Below the pieces are notes generated by a model. It saw only the letters and a program-made list of their open reading frames with translations, made no database searches and had not been told where the DNA came from. A DNA stretch of 64,000 nt from positions 1 through 64,000 of the forward strand of contig NZ_LZLV01000117.1 of assembly GCF_001673405.1 (NCBI RefSeq). Direction: 5' to 3'. Positions 7,738 through 15,470 of the stretch are shown here, piece by piece. Numbering within the stretch: the stretch's first letter is position 1; every line of letters starts with the position of its first letter. The translations under genes and the position numbers were made by a program. The DNA comes from Mycobacterium sp. 1245111.1. GTDB lineage: Bacteria > Actinomycetota > Actinomycetes > Mycobacteriales > Mycobacteriaceae.

Positions 7738-8463
7738 CTAGCAGTGTTGCGACACCGTAGTGTCGGAGTTTCCGAGCGGATTTAGAAATTCGACTTCGTA
7801 GCCGCGTGCCGCGATGGCCAGATCGACGTCACGTCGAGGCATGGGTTCGGCCAAGACCTCAGCCGAGCGGATGCGGTCCATGCGAAAGGTGCGCATCTCT
7901 TCGCGAAGCCGGCACCATGCGACCAGATACCAACTTTGCCCTCCGAGAAACCCGACGGGCTCGACCTCGCGGACAGACAGAGCACCGTTCGTATCGCCGT
8001 ATTCGAGGCGCAGCACCCGCCGATGGCCCAACGCCCACTGCACCGCGCGCGGTACGGAATTGGCTTCGCCGTGGCAGTTCATCAGGCCGACCGGAGTCGA
8101 ACACGCGCCAATGTCGCGACGTCCCGACTCACCCAACGAACCCACGAGCTTGCTCAACGCACCCCTGCCCGCTTCGGCGAATGGAGTATTGGCTAGAAGT
8201 GCCACCGCTACAGCGAGTGCAGTGACTTCGGCTGCGTCGAGCGAGGGTGCAGCGAACGTGGCGTAGCTGTCGAGTATCCAACCGCCGGAGCGACCTGCCT
8301 GGGTATAGAGCGGCACACCCGCTTGGAGGAGTCCGTCCAGGTCTCGCTCGATCGTGCGGGTGCTGACTTCGAACCGCTCCGCTAACCATCGGGCGCTACG
8401 GGGCCGCGGCGACGATGCGCGCAGTTCCTCGACAATTGCGTACCAACGTTCTGTCTTGGTCAT
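7738..8463 (-). CDS. HTH-WYL transcriptional regulator
   Basis: 241 aa. N-terminal HTH_11-type winged helix (about residues 4-60, SARWLAERFEVSTRTIERDL), then a WYL ligand-sensing domain with WALGHRRVLRLEYG, SVREVEPVGFLGGQSWYLVAWC and RTFRMDRIRSAEVL. It heads the minus-strand hydrolase operon and diverges from the P450 gene 8704-9957. WYL regulators commonly control adjacent small operons, so this one is likely to regulate the SnoaL-like and hydrolase genes. Confidence 0.88.
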   Translation of the reverse strand: MTKTERWYAIVEELRASSPRPRSARWLAERFEVSTRTIERDLDGLLQAGVPLYTQAGRSGGWILDSYATFAAPSLDAAEVTALAVAVALLANTPFAEAGRGALSKLVGSLGESGRRDIGACSTPVGLMNCHGEANSVPRAVQWALGHRRVLRLEYGDTNGALSVREVEPVGFLGGQSWYLVAWCRLREEMRTFRMDRIRSAEVLAEPMPRRDVDLAIAARGYEVEFLNPLGNSDTTVSQHC

Positions 8464-8555
8464 CCCGCTGAACCCTCCGAGTTAGTCGCGACCGTACTAC
8501 CGGGGACTGACACACCGGGGTGCTGCAGCCCCGACCCCACAACCTGGACGCCAAC

Positions 8556-8595
8556 AAATAACTCGTATGACCTTAGGCAGGTTACGTGCTTATTT
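8556..8595. promoter_or_regulatory. Imperfect inverted repeat between WYL regulator and P450
   Basis: Outer arms AAATAA and TTATTT, with inner CGTA(TG)ACCT facing AGGTTACG. It sits in the 240-bp divergent gap (8464-8703), which otherwise holds no gene. A plausible operator for the WYL or TetR regulator; the inner arms differ by a 2-nt insertion, so this is tentative. Confidence 0.35.
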
Positions 8596-8703
8596 ACCTC
8601 GGCGCTTGATGGGACTCGTTGACGCTAATTGAGATTTGGTCATACACTTCGAATATGGATGTCCATCGGGCCTGATCTGGCTCAACCGGAAGTCGGGAGA
8701 TCG

Positions 8704-9957
8704 ATGAACGCCCAGAGCGCCGCCCCCAACGTCTTCGAAGCTGGGCTCCCCACGCTCACTTACGGCCTCGCCGCCACTCCGCACGACGTCCTTCACGATG
8801 CCCGAGAGGCGCAATCGCGCTCGCCGATCGCGATCGGACCACTCGGCCCGGAAATCATGTCCTACGAATTGGCTCGGGATATATTGCGCGACAACAGATT
8901 CCGCCTACCGCCCGGTATCACGCTGGCGGCGCAGGGCATCACGTCGGGTCCGCTGTACGACAAGATGGCGAACAGCCTCCTGGGCTTAGAGGGTGCACCA
9001 CATATCCGGTTACGCAAGTTGGTTTCCAAGGCGTTCACCCCCCGGGCGACAGCGCGTCTGCAAGACACGATCCACGAGGTGGTCAATGGGCTGATCGATC
9101 GGGTGGCGGACGCCGGACGGTGTGACGTGGTGACCGACATCGCGTATCAGTACCCGACCCCGATCATGTGCGCGCTGCTAGGTGCGCCTCGCGCGGATTG
9201 GCAGTTGTTCGCGGACTGGACTGAGGAGATCTTCAAAGCCCTCAACTTTCAGCCGGATCCCACCTTCGATGAGTCCGTCATCATTCGCGCATGGGGTGAA
9301 CTCGACGCCTACGTCGATGACATGGTCGCCGCCCGCCGCAAGAATCTGACCGATGATCTGCTGTCGGAACTCATCCGCGCCGAAAGTGACGGTGACAGGC
9401 TCAATCTCGACGAACTCCGCATGCTGGTCGCCGGCTTCCTGATGGCGGGAACCGATACGACGCGAAACCAACTTGCCGCGTCAGTGCAGGTGCTCTGCGA
9501 GCATCCCGATCAATGGGCGAAGCTGCGTGAGCATCCCGAACTCGCCATGCAAGCGGTCGAGGAGAGCATGCGCCACTCACCAGCGGCGTGTATCGCGCCC
9601 CGAGCCGCCATTGAGGATGTCGAGTTCGCCGGTTATTTGTTCCCGGCGGGGACCTTTGTGCTCGCGAATACCTTTGCGGCTAACCGAGATCCAGCGATCT
9701 ATGACGATGCTGACCGCTTCGACATCGCGCGCAAGGACGTGCCTGCGATTCTGACGTTCGGCGGTGGTGCGCACTACTGCCTAGGGGCCAACCTCGCCCG
9801 CCGGGAACTGGCGGAAGCACTCACGGTCCTCACTCGCCGCCTGCCCGTGGCCCATCGCGCCGGCACGGCACCGTGGAAATCCGTGCTGGGAATGACCGGT
9901 CCGACAACGCTTCCGATCGAATTCACCAGCGAAAGGCTTGTGACGGCCGATGCGTAG
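8704..9957 (+). CDS. Cytochrome P450
   Basis: 417 aa from ATG 8704, preceded by GGGAGA; an in-frame ATG/GTG extension to 8629 lacks a ribosome site. Signatures: I-helix oxygen motif AGTDTTRNQ, ExxR (EESMRHS), PAAC...PRAA, and heme Cys loop FGGGAHYCLGANLARREL. Soluble bacterial class I P450 needing a ferredoxin and reductase, neither of which is adjacent. The stop overlaps the next TetR gene by 8 nt, so the two are translationally coupled and the TetR is the likely regulator. Confidence 0.95.
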   Translation: MNAQSAAPNVFEAGLPTLTYGLAATPHDVLHDAREAQSRSPIAIGPLGPEIMSYELARDILRDNRFRLPPGITLAAQGITSGPLYDKMANSLLGLEGAPHIRLRKLVSKAFTPRATARLQDTIHEVVNGLIDRVADAGRCDVVTDIAYQYPTPIMCALLGAPRADWQLFADWTEEIFKALNFQPDPTFDESVIIRAWGELDAYVDDMVAARRKNLTDDLLSELIRAESDGDRLNLDELRMLVAGFLMAGTDTTRNQLAASVQVLCEHPDQWAKLREHPELAMQAVEESMRHSPAACIAPRAAIEDVEFAGYLFPAGTFVLANTFAANRDPAIYDDADRFDIARKDVPAILTFGGGAHYCLGANLARRELAEALTVLTRRLPVAHRAGTAPWKSVLGMTGPTTLPIEFTSERLVTADA

Positions 9958-10663
9958 TCGCGGCTGGGCGGGTGTGACACCCTCATCCGACGAGGAGGCG
10001 ATCTCGCGCATCCTGACCGCGGTAGACGAAGAGGTCGCCGAGCGCGGATCAGCGATCCGCCTTGCCGACGTCGCCCGCAGGCTCGGTGTCACTCGCCAGA
10101 CGGTCTATCGCTACTTCACCAATGTTGACGCGCTACTCATCGCCAGCTCGATGCGTGCGGTCAACGGCTTCATCGACCAGGTTGCGAACCACGTCGGCGG
10201 CGTCAAGGATCCCGTTACCGCAATCGTCGAAAGCGTGTCCTTTGGACTCGAGAACCTCGGTGGTGATCCACAATTGGAGAATCTGCTGACCCGCCGAGAC
10301 GAGGGCGAAGCCGCAACCTCGCTGGCCTCTGACACGGCCATCGCATTCTGTTTGTCCGTCTTCCACCGCTTCGACGTCGATTGGCAGCTTCACGGATTCG
10401 ACGCCACGGGCCTCCGTGAACTTGCCGAAATGACCTTGCGCACCGTGCAGTCCCTCCTGACCGATCCCGGACAAGAGGCGCGTGAAGGGCTCGCGTTACG
10501 CCGCTTTCTTACTCGATGGTTGGGCCCAGCGATCCTTTATCCGAGAATGACCTCGCTGTCGCTCGACGGCCATGACGAAAAAGCCGATGGGGACTTTTTC
10601 ACGTCAGCTCGTCAGGGTCAGCGCGAAGCGCACGATGGTCGTCTTGGACGCAGCAGCGAGTAG
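9950..10663 (+). CDS. TetR-family regulator coupled to P450
   Basis: 237 aa. N-terminal TetR HTH (about residues 15-65, IRLADVARRLGVTRQTVYRYF) with an all-helical ligand domain after it. It starts inside the P450 stop (8-nt overlap), so it is made from the same transcript and probably autoregulates with the P450. Its 3' end overlaps the convergent nitroreductase-fold gene by 60 nt, which may mean that the C-terminal end is longer than typical because of gene rearrangement. Confidence 0.9.
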   Translation: MRSRGWAGVTPSSDEEAISRILTAVDEEVAERGSAIRLADVARRLGVTRQTVYRYFTNVDALLIASSMRAVNGFIDQVANHVGGVKDPVTAIVESVSFGLENLGGDPQLENLLTRRDEGEAATSLASDTAIAFCLSVFHRFDVDWQLHGFDATGLRELAEMTLRTVQSLLTDPGQEAREGLALRRFLTRWLGPAILYPRMTSLSLDGHDEKADGDFFTSARQGQREAHDGRLGRSSE

Positions 10664-11068
10664 CTCTTCACGGCTCGGTTGCCGGTCGCCGGGCAGGCCA
10701 ATCATCAGTCCCCTGGCGGCTTTTGGCCCGTTGCGCCTGGCGAACTCGCCAAGCAGGTCGCATTTCTGGTCGGGGTCGGTGATCGCGGTGGGTTCCGCGG
10801 CGAACCACCGACCTTCGAGAAGCACTCTCACATTCCGTGCGCGAGCGATCGTCTTCGGCCAGTTGGCCGAGCTGAACGCGACGACGGTTCCGTCGTCCCA
10901 CGGAAAGTAACCGAGCGCGAAGGTGTACGCCTGACCTGATTTACCGCCGACGTAGTTCAACAACATCAGCCGCTTGCTCAGCAACGGGTGCAACGGCGAC
11001 CGCAGAACTGGCCGAACAAGCGCGTTGGCTTTCGCGAAGATCTTCATAAACCGTGCGGGATTGTCCAT
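10604..11068 (-). CDS. Deazaflavin(F420)-dependent nitroreductase-fold protein (DUF385/Ddn family)
   Basis: 154 aa from ATG 11066-11068 (a GTG directly upstream also fits). Ddn/DUF385 family split-barrel: LLNYVGGKSGQAYTFALGY, followed by DGTVVAFSSANWPKTIARARN and WFAAEPTAITDPD. Family members bind F420 (or FMN) and reduce quinones or nitro compounds; the substrate is unknown here. Diverges from the TetR gene at 11179, with palindromes between them, suggesting repression by that TetR. Confidence 0.82.
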   Translation of the reverse strand: MDNPARFMKIFAKANALVRPVLRSPLHPLLSKRLMLLNYVGGKSGQAYTFALGYFPWDDGTVVAFSSANWPKTIARARNVRVLLEGRWFAAEPTAITDPDQKCDLLGEFARRNGPKAARGLMIGLPGDRQPSREELLAAASKTTIVRFALTLTS

Positions 11069-11109
11069 CACTAGCCTCGCGTCGGCGTCATTTGCACACG
11101 CAGTGCGGT

Positions 11110-11163
11110 TCTCATACGAGATGACACTACACCATCATGAGACACCGATGTCTCGTCACGAGA
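11110..11163. promoter_or_regulatory. Cluster of TetR-type palindromes in divergent promoter
   Basis: Three related inverted repeats share TCTC/GAGA cores: TCTCATACGAGA (11110-11121), GAGACA-CCGA-TGTCTC (11139-11154) and TCTCGT-C-ACGAGA (11151-11163), the last two overlapping. They fill the gap between the nitroreductase-fold gene (-) and tetR (+), the usual place for an autoregulatory operator. Confidence 0.6.
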
Positions 11164-11178
11164 CGTTAGAATGCTCAC

Positions 11179-11727
11179 ATGGCGCGCGAGGAGATGAGCG
11201 AACGCACCCGGCAGGCGATCCTCGACGCCGCCGCACGGGTGCTCGGCCGCAAGCCCGATGCGGCGATGACCGACATCGCCGAAGAGGCCCGCGTCGGTCG
11301 GGCAACCCTGTACCGGCACTTCCCGACCCGTGAATCACTTGTTCGCGGTGTTCAAGAAGTCGGAACCACCGAATTGCTCCAAGCGCTCGCGGCCGCCGAT
11401 CTCGACACGCTGCCCGCCGACCGGGCAATCGCACGCATTACCGGTGTTTTCTTGCGCACCGGGATGAAGTACGCCGCGGTGGTCAGCCAGGACGACGAGC
11501 ACAAGGAGCACCCGCCCCACGACCGCGCGATCGCACCGATGCGCGATGTCATCAATCGGGCGATCCGTAGCGGTGAGTTGAGGGCCGACCTGCCCGACGG
11601 CGCACTGTTCGCGATGTATGGCGCGCTGATCGGGCGCGCCCTGATACTGACCACCACCGGCAAACTGACACCGGAGCAAGCAGCCGACACCGTTGTCTCG
11701 GTCTTTCTCAAAGGCGCAGCAGCGTAA
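11179..11727 (+). CDS. TetR-family regulator
   Basis: 182 aa. The HTH lies at about residues 8-55 (RQAILDAAARVLGRK, MTDIAEEARVGRATLYRHFPTRESL), and the C-terminal region resembles TetR_C domains of the AcrR type. The palindromes at 11110-11163 lie just upstream. Probably controls the divergent Ddn-like gene and itself. It ends 7 nt before the convergent CDF transporter gene. Confidence 0.9.
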   Translation: MAREEMSERTRQAILDAAARVLGRKPDAAMTDIAEEARVGRATLYRHFPTRESLVRGVQEVGTTELLQALAAADLDTLPADRAIARITGVFLRTGMKYAAVVSQDDEHKEHPPHDRAIAPMRDVINRAIRSGELRADLPDGALFAMYGALIGRALILTTTGKLTPEQAADTVVSVFLKGAAA

Positions 11728-11734
11728 CGCCTGC

Positions 11735-12664
11735 CTAGCCGTCCGCGGGATAGGCGTGGATCATCGCGGAGGCGAGTTTCGGCAGCGCGTGGGTGAGGTC
11801 GTGCTCGCTGTCGTGTGCGATGCGGTGTGCCGCAGCCAAACTCAGCGTCGGGTCGACGTCGAGTTCGGCATCGGCGTGTAGTCGGTGGCCGATCCAGCGC
11901 ATCCGCACGCTGTGCACCGAGCGGACGCCCTCGCGGCCGGCCAGCACCACTTCGGCAGTGTCGACCAGTTGCGGATCGACGCCGTCGATCAGGCGGCGAA
12001 ACACGTCGCGCACGGCGGTCCGCAGCACCGCGAGGATGGCCACGGTGATGATCAGGCCGACGACGGGGTCGGCGAGCGGAAAGCCCAGTGCGACACCCCC
12101 GGCACCGACGAGCACAGCCAGTGAGGTGAAGCCGTCAGTGCGGGCGTGCAAGCCGTCGGCCACCAAAGCCGCTGAGCCGATGCGTCTTCCGACTCGGATG
12201 CGGTAGAGGGCCACCCACTCGTTGCCGACGAAGCCCGCCAGGCCGGCCAGCGCGACCCAGCCGAGATTCTGAATCGGCTGGGGGTGGACGAGTCGTTGGA
12301 CGGCCTCGTAACCGGCGATGATCGCCGACAGCGTGATCGTCGCGACGACGAACAGTCCGGCGAGATCCTCGACGCGCCCGAACCCGTAGGTGTAGCGGCG
12401 CGTGGCGGCTTTTGTGCTGAGCGCGAACGCAATCCAGAGGGGGACGGCGGTCAGGGCGTCGGAGAAATTATGGATGGTGTCGGCGGCTAGCGCGATCGAC
12501 CCGGAGACCATCACGATGGCGATCTGCGCGAGTGCCGTCACGCCGAGCACCACCAGGCTGACCTTGACCGCGCGGATGCCCGCGGCGCTGGACTCCACTG
12601 CGCTGTCGATGCTGTCGGCGGAATCGTGCGAGTGCGGGTGACCGTGGCCGTGGGAGTGCGTCAT
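11735..12664 (-). CDS. Cation diffusion facilitator (Zn/Co/Ni-type efflux)
   Basis: 309 aa. N-terminal His-rich tail (HSHGHGHPHSH) then six membrane helices. Metal-site motifs are present: helix II ALAADTIHNFSDAL (HxxxD) and helix V ALVADGLHARTDGFTSLAVL (DxxxH...D), followed by a cytosolic C-terminal domain (VHSVRMRWIGHRLHADAELDVD). Proton-driven export of Zn2+, Co2+ or similar divalent metal from cytosol. Its ATG overlaps the stop of the ArsR/SmtB gene by 4 nt, giving a sensor-exporter operon. Confidence 0.93.
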   Translation of the reverse strand: MTHSHGHGHPHSHDSADSIDSAVESSAAGIRAVKVSLVVLGVTALAQIAIVMVSGSIALAADTIHNFSDALTAVPLWIAFALSTKAATRRYTYGFGRVEDLAGLFVVATITLSAIIAGYEAVQRLVHPQPIQNLGWVALAGLAGFVGNEWVALYRIRVGRRIGSAALVADGLHARTDGFTSLAVLVGAGGVALGFPLADPVVGLIITVAILAVLRTAVRDVFRRLIDGVDPQLVDTAEVVLAGREGVRSVHSVRMRWIGHRLHADAELDVDPTLSLAAAHRIAHDSEHDLTHALPKLASAMIHAYPADG

Positions 12665-13062
12665 CGCTGAGTTACCTTGCGCTGGTTACGGTCTCGGGAA
12701 ATTGTCCGCACTGTGCCGTCGCCGCGATGGTGGGTGGGCACACCTGGCCCGGCGTGTTCGGCGTTGAACACCGCGTCGGCGACGAGCTGGCTGACGTGTT
12801 CGTTCTCCAGGCTGTAGAAGATCGTCGTGCCTTCGCGCCGGGTGCGCACCAACCGGGCCATCCGAAGCTTGGCCAGATGCTGCGACACCGACGGTGCGGG
12901 CTTGTCGACCTGCTCGGCCAGCTCAGACACTGACAGCTCGCCGCCGGTCAGCGCCCACAACAGTCTGACGCGGGTGGGGTCGGCCAGCATTCGGAAAACC
13001 TCGACGATCAGGTTGACTTCGTCGTCGGGGATCGACGCGGGAACGTCGTTATTTGCGTTCAT
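12661..13062 (-). CDS. ArsR/SmtB-family metal-sensing repressor
   Basis: 133 aa. Winged helix with SVSELAEQVDKPAPSVSQHLAKLR and wing RTRREGTTIFYSL. In the alpha-5 segment (ENEHVSQLVADAVFNAEH) the His residues resemble part of the NmtR/SmtB metal site, though the SmtB Asp and first central His positions read Asn. A C-terminal THHRGD tail may supply further His ligands as in NmtR. Operon with CDF by 4-nt overlap. Likely represses the CDF exporter until divalent metal binds. Confidence 0.9.
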   Translation of the reverse strand: MNANNDVPASIPDDEVNLIVEVFRMLADPTRVRLLWALTGGELSVSELAEQVDKPAPSVSQHLAKLRMARLVRTRREGTTIFYSLENEHVSQLVADAVFNAEHAGPGVPTHHRGDGTVRTISRDRNQRKVTQR

Positions 13063-13064
13063 AC

Positions 13065-13082
13065 GCAGATATTAACTTATGC
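13065..13082. promoter_or_regulatory. Imperfect palindrome upstream of the CDF-operon ArsR
   Basis: An 18-bp AT-rich imperfect palindrome with ends GCA/TGC and centre TTAA lies immediately upstream of the ArsR start, where an ArsR/SmtB operator is expected. Only 12 of 18 positions are symmetric, so this is tentative. Confidence 0.4.
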
Positions 13083-13089
13083 AGAGACC

Positions 13090-13458
13090 TCAGCGACAGC
13101 AGTTAGGGTCGAGCACTGTGCAGAGCGCCGTCAACGACTCACGGCGGGGCCGGTGGTAGACGTTCATTCCCCGACGCTCCGACTCGACCATCCCGGCGCG
13201 ACGAAGTTGCGAAAGGTGGTGACTGACAGTCGATTCGCTCAACCCGACGCTGACGGCCAAGTCGCAACTGCACATCTCGCCCGCGTCCGAACTGAACAGC
13301 AGCGACACCAGTTTCACCCGGACCGGGTCGGCCAGAGCCTTCAGGCGCAGGGCAATGTCCAGCGCCGCGCCGTCGTCCAGCGGGCCGGCCGCTACCGGCG
13401 CGCAGCACACCGGCGCCGAGATGTCCACCGTCGGCAACGTCTTGGGCATGTCCACCAT
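13090..13458 (-). CDS. arsR: ArsR arsenic-responsive repressor
   Basis: 122 aa from ATG 13456-13458. (13449 is also possible; the frame runs to 13497 but that would cross the operator.) Winged helix ADPVRVKLVSLLFS, DLAVSVGLSESTVSHHLSQLRRAGM, wing SERRGMNVYH. Cys residues likely to bind As(III): CCAP near the N-terminus, CSC in the recognition region (EMCSCDL) and a C-terminal NCCR. Divergent from arsI-acr3-arsC, whose promoter it should repress in the absence of arsenite. Confidence 0.88.
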   Translation of the reverse strand: MVDMPKTLPTVDISAPVCCAPVAAGPLDDGAALDIALRLKALADPVRVKLVSLLFSSDAGEMCSCDLAVSVGLSESTVSHHLSQLRRAGMVESERRGMNVYHRPRRESLTALCTVLDPNCCR

Positions 13459-13472
13459 TCTGCCACAGCTTC

Positions 13473-13487
13473 TTGACATATATCGAA
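13473..13487. promoter_or_regulatory. AT-rich ars promoter/operator region
   Basis: TTGACATATATCGAA occupies the 90-bp gap between divergent arsR and arsI. An ATATAT core flanked by TTGA/CGAA is typical of mycobacterial ars operators, though the arms are not a perfect palindrome. It would serve both arsR and the arsI operon. Confidence 0.45.
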
Positions 13488-13548
13488 GAGGTGGCATGAT
13501 CGCTACCGTTAGCTAGTTCGACATAAGCCACAGAGGTAGGGAGAACTC

Positions 13549-14004
13549 ATGTCCCGCGTTCAACTCGCCCTCAACGTCGACGACCTCGACGCGGCGGTCG
13601 GTTTCTACTCCAAGCTGTTCGGTACCTCGCCCAACAAGGTCAAACCCGGCTACGCGAACTTCGCCGTCACCGAGCCGCCGTTGAAACTGGTGCTCATCGA
13701 AAACCCCGGCCGCGGTGGAACTCTCAACCACCTGGGTGTCGAAGTGGAATCCAGCGATGTCGTCCACACCGAAATCGCCCGCCTCTCCGAGCACGGCATG
13801 TTCACCGAGGAGGAAATCGCCACCACATGCTGCTTCGCCACCCAGGACAAGGTCTGGGTGACGGGCCCAAGCGGAGAACGGTGGGAGGTGTACACCGTGC
13901 TCGCGGACGCGGAATCGTTCGGCCCCGAACCACACACTGACGAGAGCGCGGACGCTGACTGTGTGTGCTGCGGAACCGCGGACGCGCGGGGCGCGACGTC
14001 GTGA
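13549..14004 (+). CDS. arsI: ArsI/CadI-type vicinal-oxygen-chelate protein
   Basis: 151 aa, behind GTAGGGAGAA. VOC fold: MSRVQLALNVDDLDAAVGFYSKLFG, PGYANFAV, LKLVLIENPG, NHLGVEVES. The vicinal Cys pair ATTCCFATQDKVWV and C-terminal CVCC match ArsI, the Fe(II)-dependent C-As lyase that demethylates trivalent organoarsenicals; the mycobacterial homologue is also named CadI (cadmium-inducible). Operon leader with acr3 (4-nt overlap) and arsC. Confidence 0.92.
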   Translation: MSRVQLALNVDDLDAAVGFYSKLFGTSPNKVKPGYANFAVTEPPLKLVLIENPGRGGTLNHLGVEVESSDVVHTEIARLSEHGMFTEEEIATTCCFATQDKVWVTGPSGERWEVYTVLADAESFGPEPHTDESADADCVCCGTADARGATS

Positions 14005-15071
14005 CCCAGACGGCACAGCAACATTCCGGCGTTGTCGAACGGCTTTCTGTTCTGGATCGCTTCTTGCCGGTCTGGATCGGTGTCGCGATGGCCGCCGGAT
14101 TGCTGCTGGGCCGCAGTGCACCACGGTTGAACAGTACGCTGAATCATGTTCAGGTAGATGGTATTTCGCTGCCGATCGCCCTGGGTCTGCTGGTGATGAT
14201 GTATCCGGTTCTGGCGAAGGTGCGCTACGACCGCCTCGATTCGGTGACCGGCGACCGCCGGCTGCTGCTGAGTTCGCTGCTGCTGAACTGGGTACTCGGC
14301 CCGGCGCTGATGTTCGCCCTGGCCTGGCTGTTGTTGCCGGATCTGCCGGAGTACCGGACCGGGCTGATCATTGTCGGCTTGGCCCGTTGCATCGCGATGG
14401 TGATCATCTGGAACGACCTTGCCCGCGGCGACCTCGAAGCCGCGGCCGTTCTTGTCGCGCTGAACTCGATCTTCCAGGTCGTCATGTTCGCCGCGCTCGG
14501 CTGGTTCTATCTCTCGGTGCTGCCCGGTTGGCTTGGGCTGCCGCAGACCTCGATCAGCACATCTGCGTGGCAGATCGCTAAATCGGTCGTCATCTTCCTC
14601 GGCATTCCGCTCGTCGCCGGATATCTCACACGACGTTTCGGCGAACGGGCCCGGGGCCAAATCTGGTACGAGACAGCTTTTCTGCCGAAGATCGGACCGT
14701 GGGCGCTGTACGGGCTACTGGTCACCATCGTGGTCCTCTTCGCCCTGCAGGGTGATCAGATCATCGGGCGTCCGCTCGACGTTGCCCGCATCGCGCTGCC
14801 GCTGCTGGCCTACTTCGCCATCATGTGGGGCGGCGGCTACGCGCTGGGCGCAACGCTGGGTCTGGGCTACCAGCGCACCACCACGCTGGCATTCACCGCA
14901 GCGGGCAACAACTTTGAGCTTGCCATCGCCGTCGCCATCGCCACCTACGGGGCTACCTCCGGGCAGGCGCTTGCCGGCGTTGTCGGCCCGCTGATCGAGG
15001 TGCCGGTGCTCGTCGCGCTGGTCTACGTGTCGCTGGCGCTGCGCCGAGGATTCGCGAGCGTCGACGGATGA
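14001..15071 (+). CDS. acr3: ACR3-type arsenite permease
   Basis: 356 aa from GTG 14001, which overlaps the arsI stop by 4 nt (GTGA); the frame is open to 13965 but the coupled GTG is preferred. Ten hydrophobic helices; starts VLDRFLPVWIGVAMAAGLLLG, a highly conserved ACR3 opening, and includes ALMFALAWLLLPDLPEYRTGLIIVG (family has Cys here; the helix reads RCIAM with one Cys) and TAAGNNFELAIAVAIATYG. Extrudes As(III)OH3-type arsenite across the cytoplasmic membrane. Confidence 0.94.
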   Translation: MTQTAQQHSGVVERLSVLDRFLPVWIGVAMAAGLLLGRSAPRLNSTLNHVQVDGISLPIALGLLVMMYPVLAKVRYDRLDSVTGDRRLLLSSLLLNWVLGPALMFALAWLLLPDLPEYRTGLIIVGLARCIAMVIIWNDLARGDLEAAAVLVALNSIFQVVMFAALGWFYLSVLPGWLGLPQTSISTSAWQIAKSVVIFLGIPLVAGYLTRRFGERARGQIWYETAFLPKIGPWALYGLLVTIVVLFALQGDQIIGRPLDVARIALPLLAYFAIMWGGGYALGATLGLGYQRTTTLAFTAAGNNFELAIAVAIATYGATSGQALAGVVGPLIEVPVLVALVYVSLALRRGFASVDG

Positions 15072-15469
15072 CCGCTACGCCCGCCGTTCTTTTTCTGTGC
15101 ACGCACAACGCCGGTCGGTCCCAGATGGCGATGGGATTTTTCAGACACCTCGCCAATGGCCGAGCGGACGTGTACTCGGGCGGCTCTGATCCGGCCAGCG
15201 AGGTGAATCCCGTTGCCGTCGCGGCGATGGCGGAGAAGGGCATCGACATCGCGGGCGAGCAACCGAAGCGATGGACGAGGGAGATGCTCGAAGCCGTCGA
15301 CGTCGTTGTGGCGATGGGATGCGGCGATGCCTGCCCGATTGTGCCCGGACGGCGCTACGAGGACTGGACGCTGCCCGATCCCGCCGGGCAATCGCTGGAA
15401 CTGGTCCGGCCGATTCGTGACGAGATCGAGCGTCGCGTGACGATGCTGTTGAGCCAGTTAGGGGTCTAG
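15068..15469 (+). CDS. arsC: Arsenate reductase (low-molecular-weight phosphatase type)
   Basis: 133 aa, 4-nt overlap with acr3. LMW-PTP P-loop CTHNAGRS (CX5R), aspartate loop near DWTLPDP, and VYSGGSDPA. Reduces As(V) to As(III) for export by Acr3; the family uses thioredoxin or mycothiol/mycoredoxin. Only Cys in the middle region is in MGCGDACP, consistent with the resolving cysteines. Last gene of the ars operon and abuts the convergent mycothiol-isomerase-like gene. Confidence 0.92.
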   Translation: MTATPAVLFLCTHNAGRSQMAMGFFRHLANGRADVYSGGSDPASEVNPVAVAAMAEKGIDIAGEQPKRWTREMLEAVDVVVAMGCGDACPIVPGRRYEDWTLPDPAGQSLELVRPIRDEIERRVTMLLSQLGV

Positions 15470-15470
15470 C

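Noticed and set aside
13459..13497. Longer arsR start in the ars promoter
   Set aside because: It would place the AT-rich operator in coding sequence and adds no family residues.
13965..14000. Longer acr3 start
   Set aside because: The GTGA overlap at 14001-14004 with arsI fits translational coupling and the ACR3 N-terminus.
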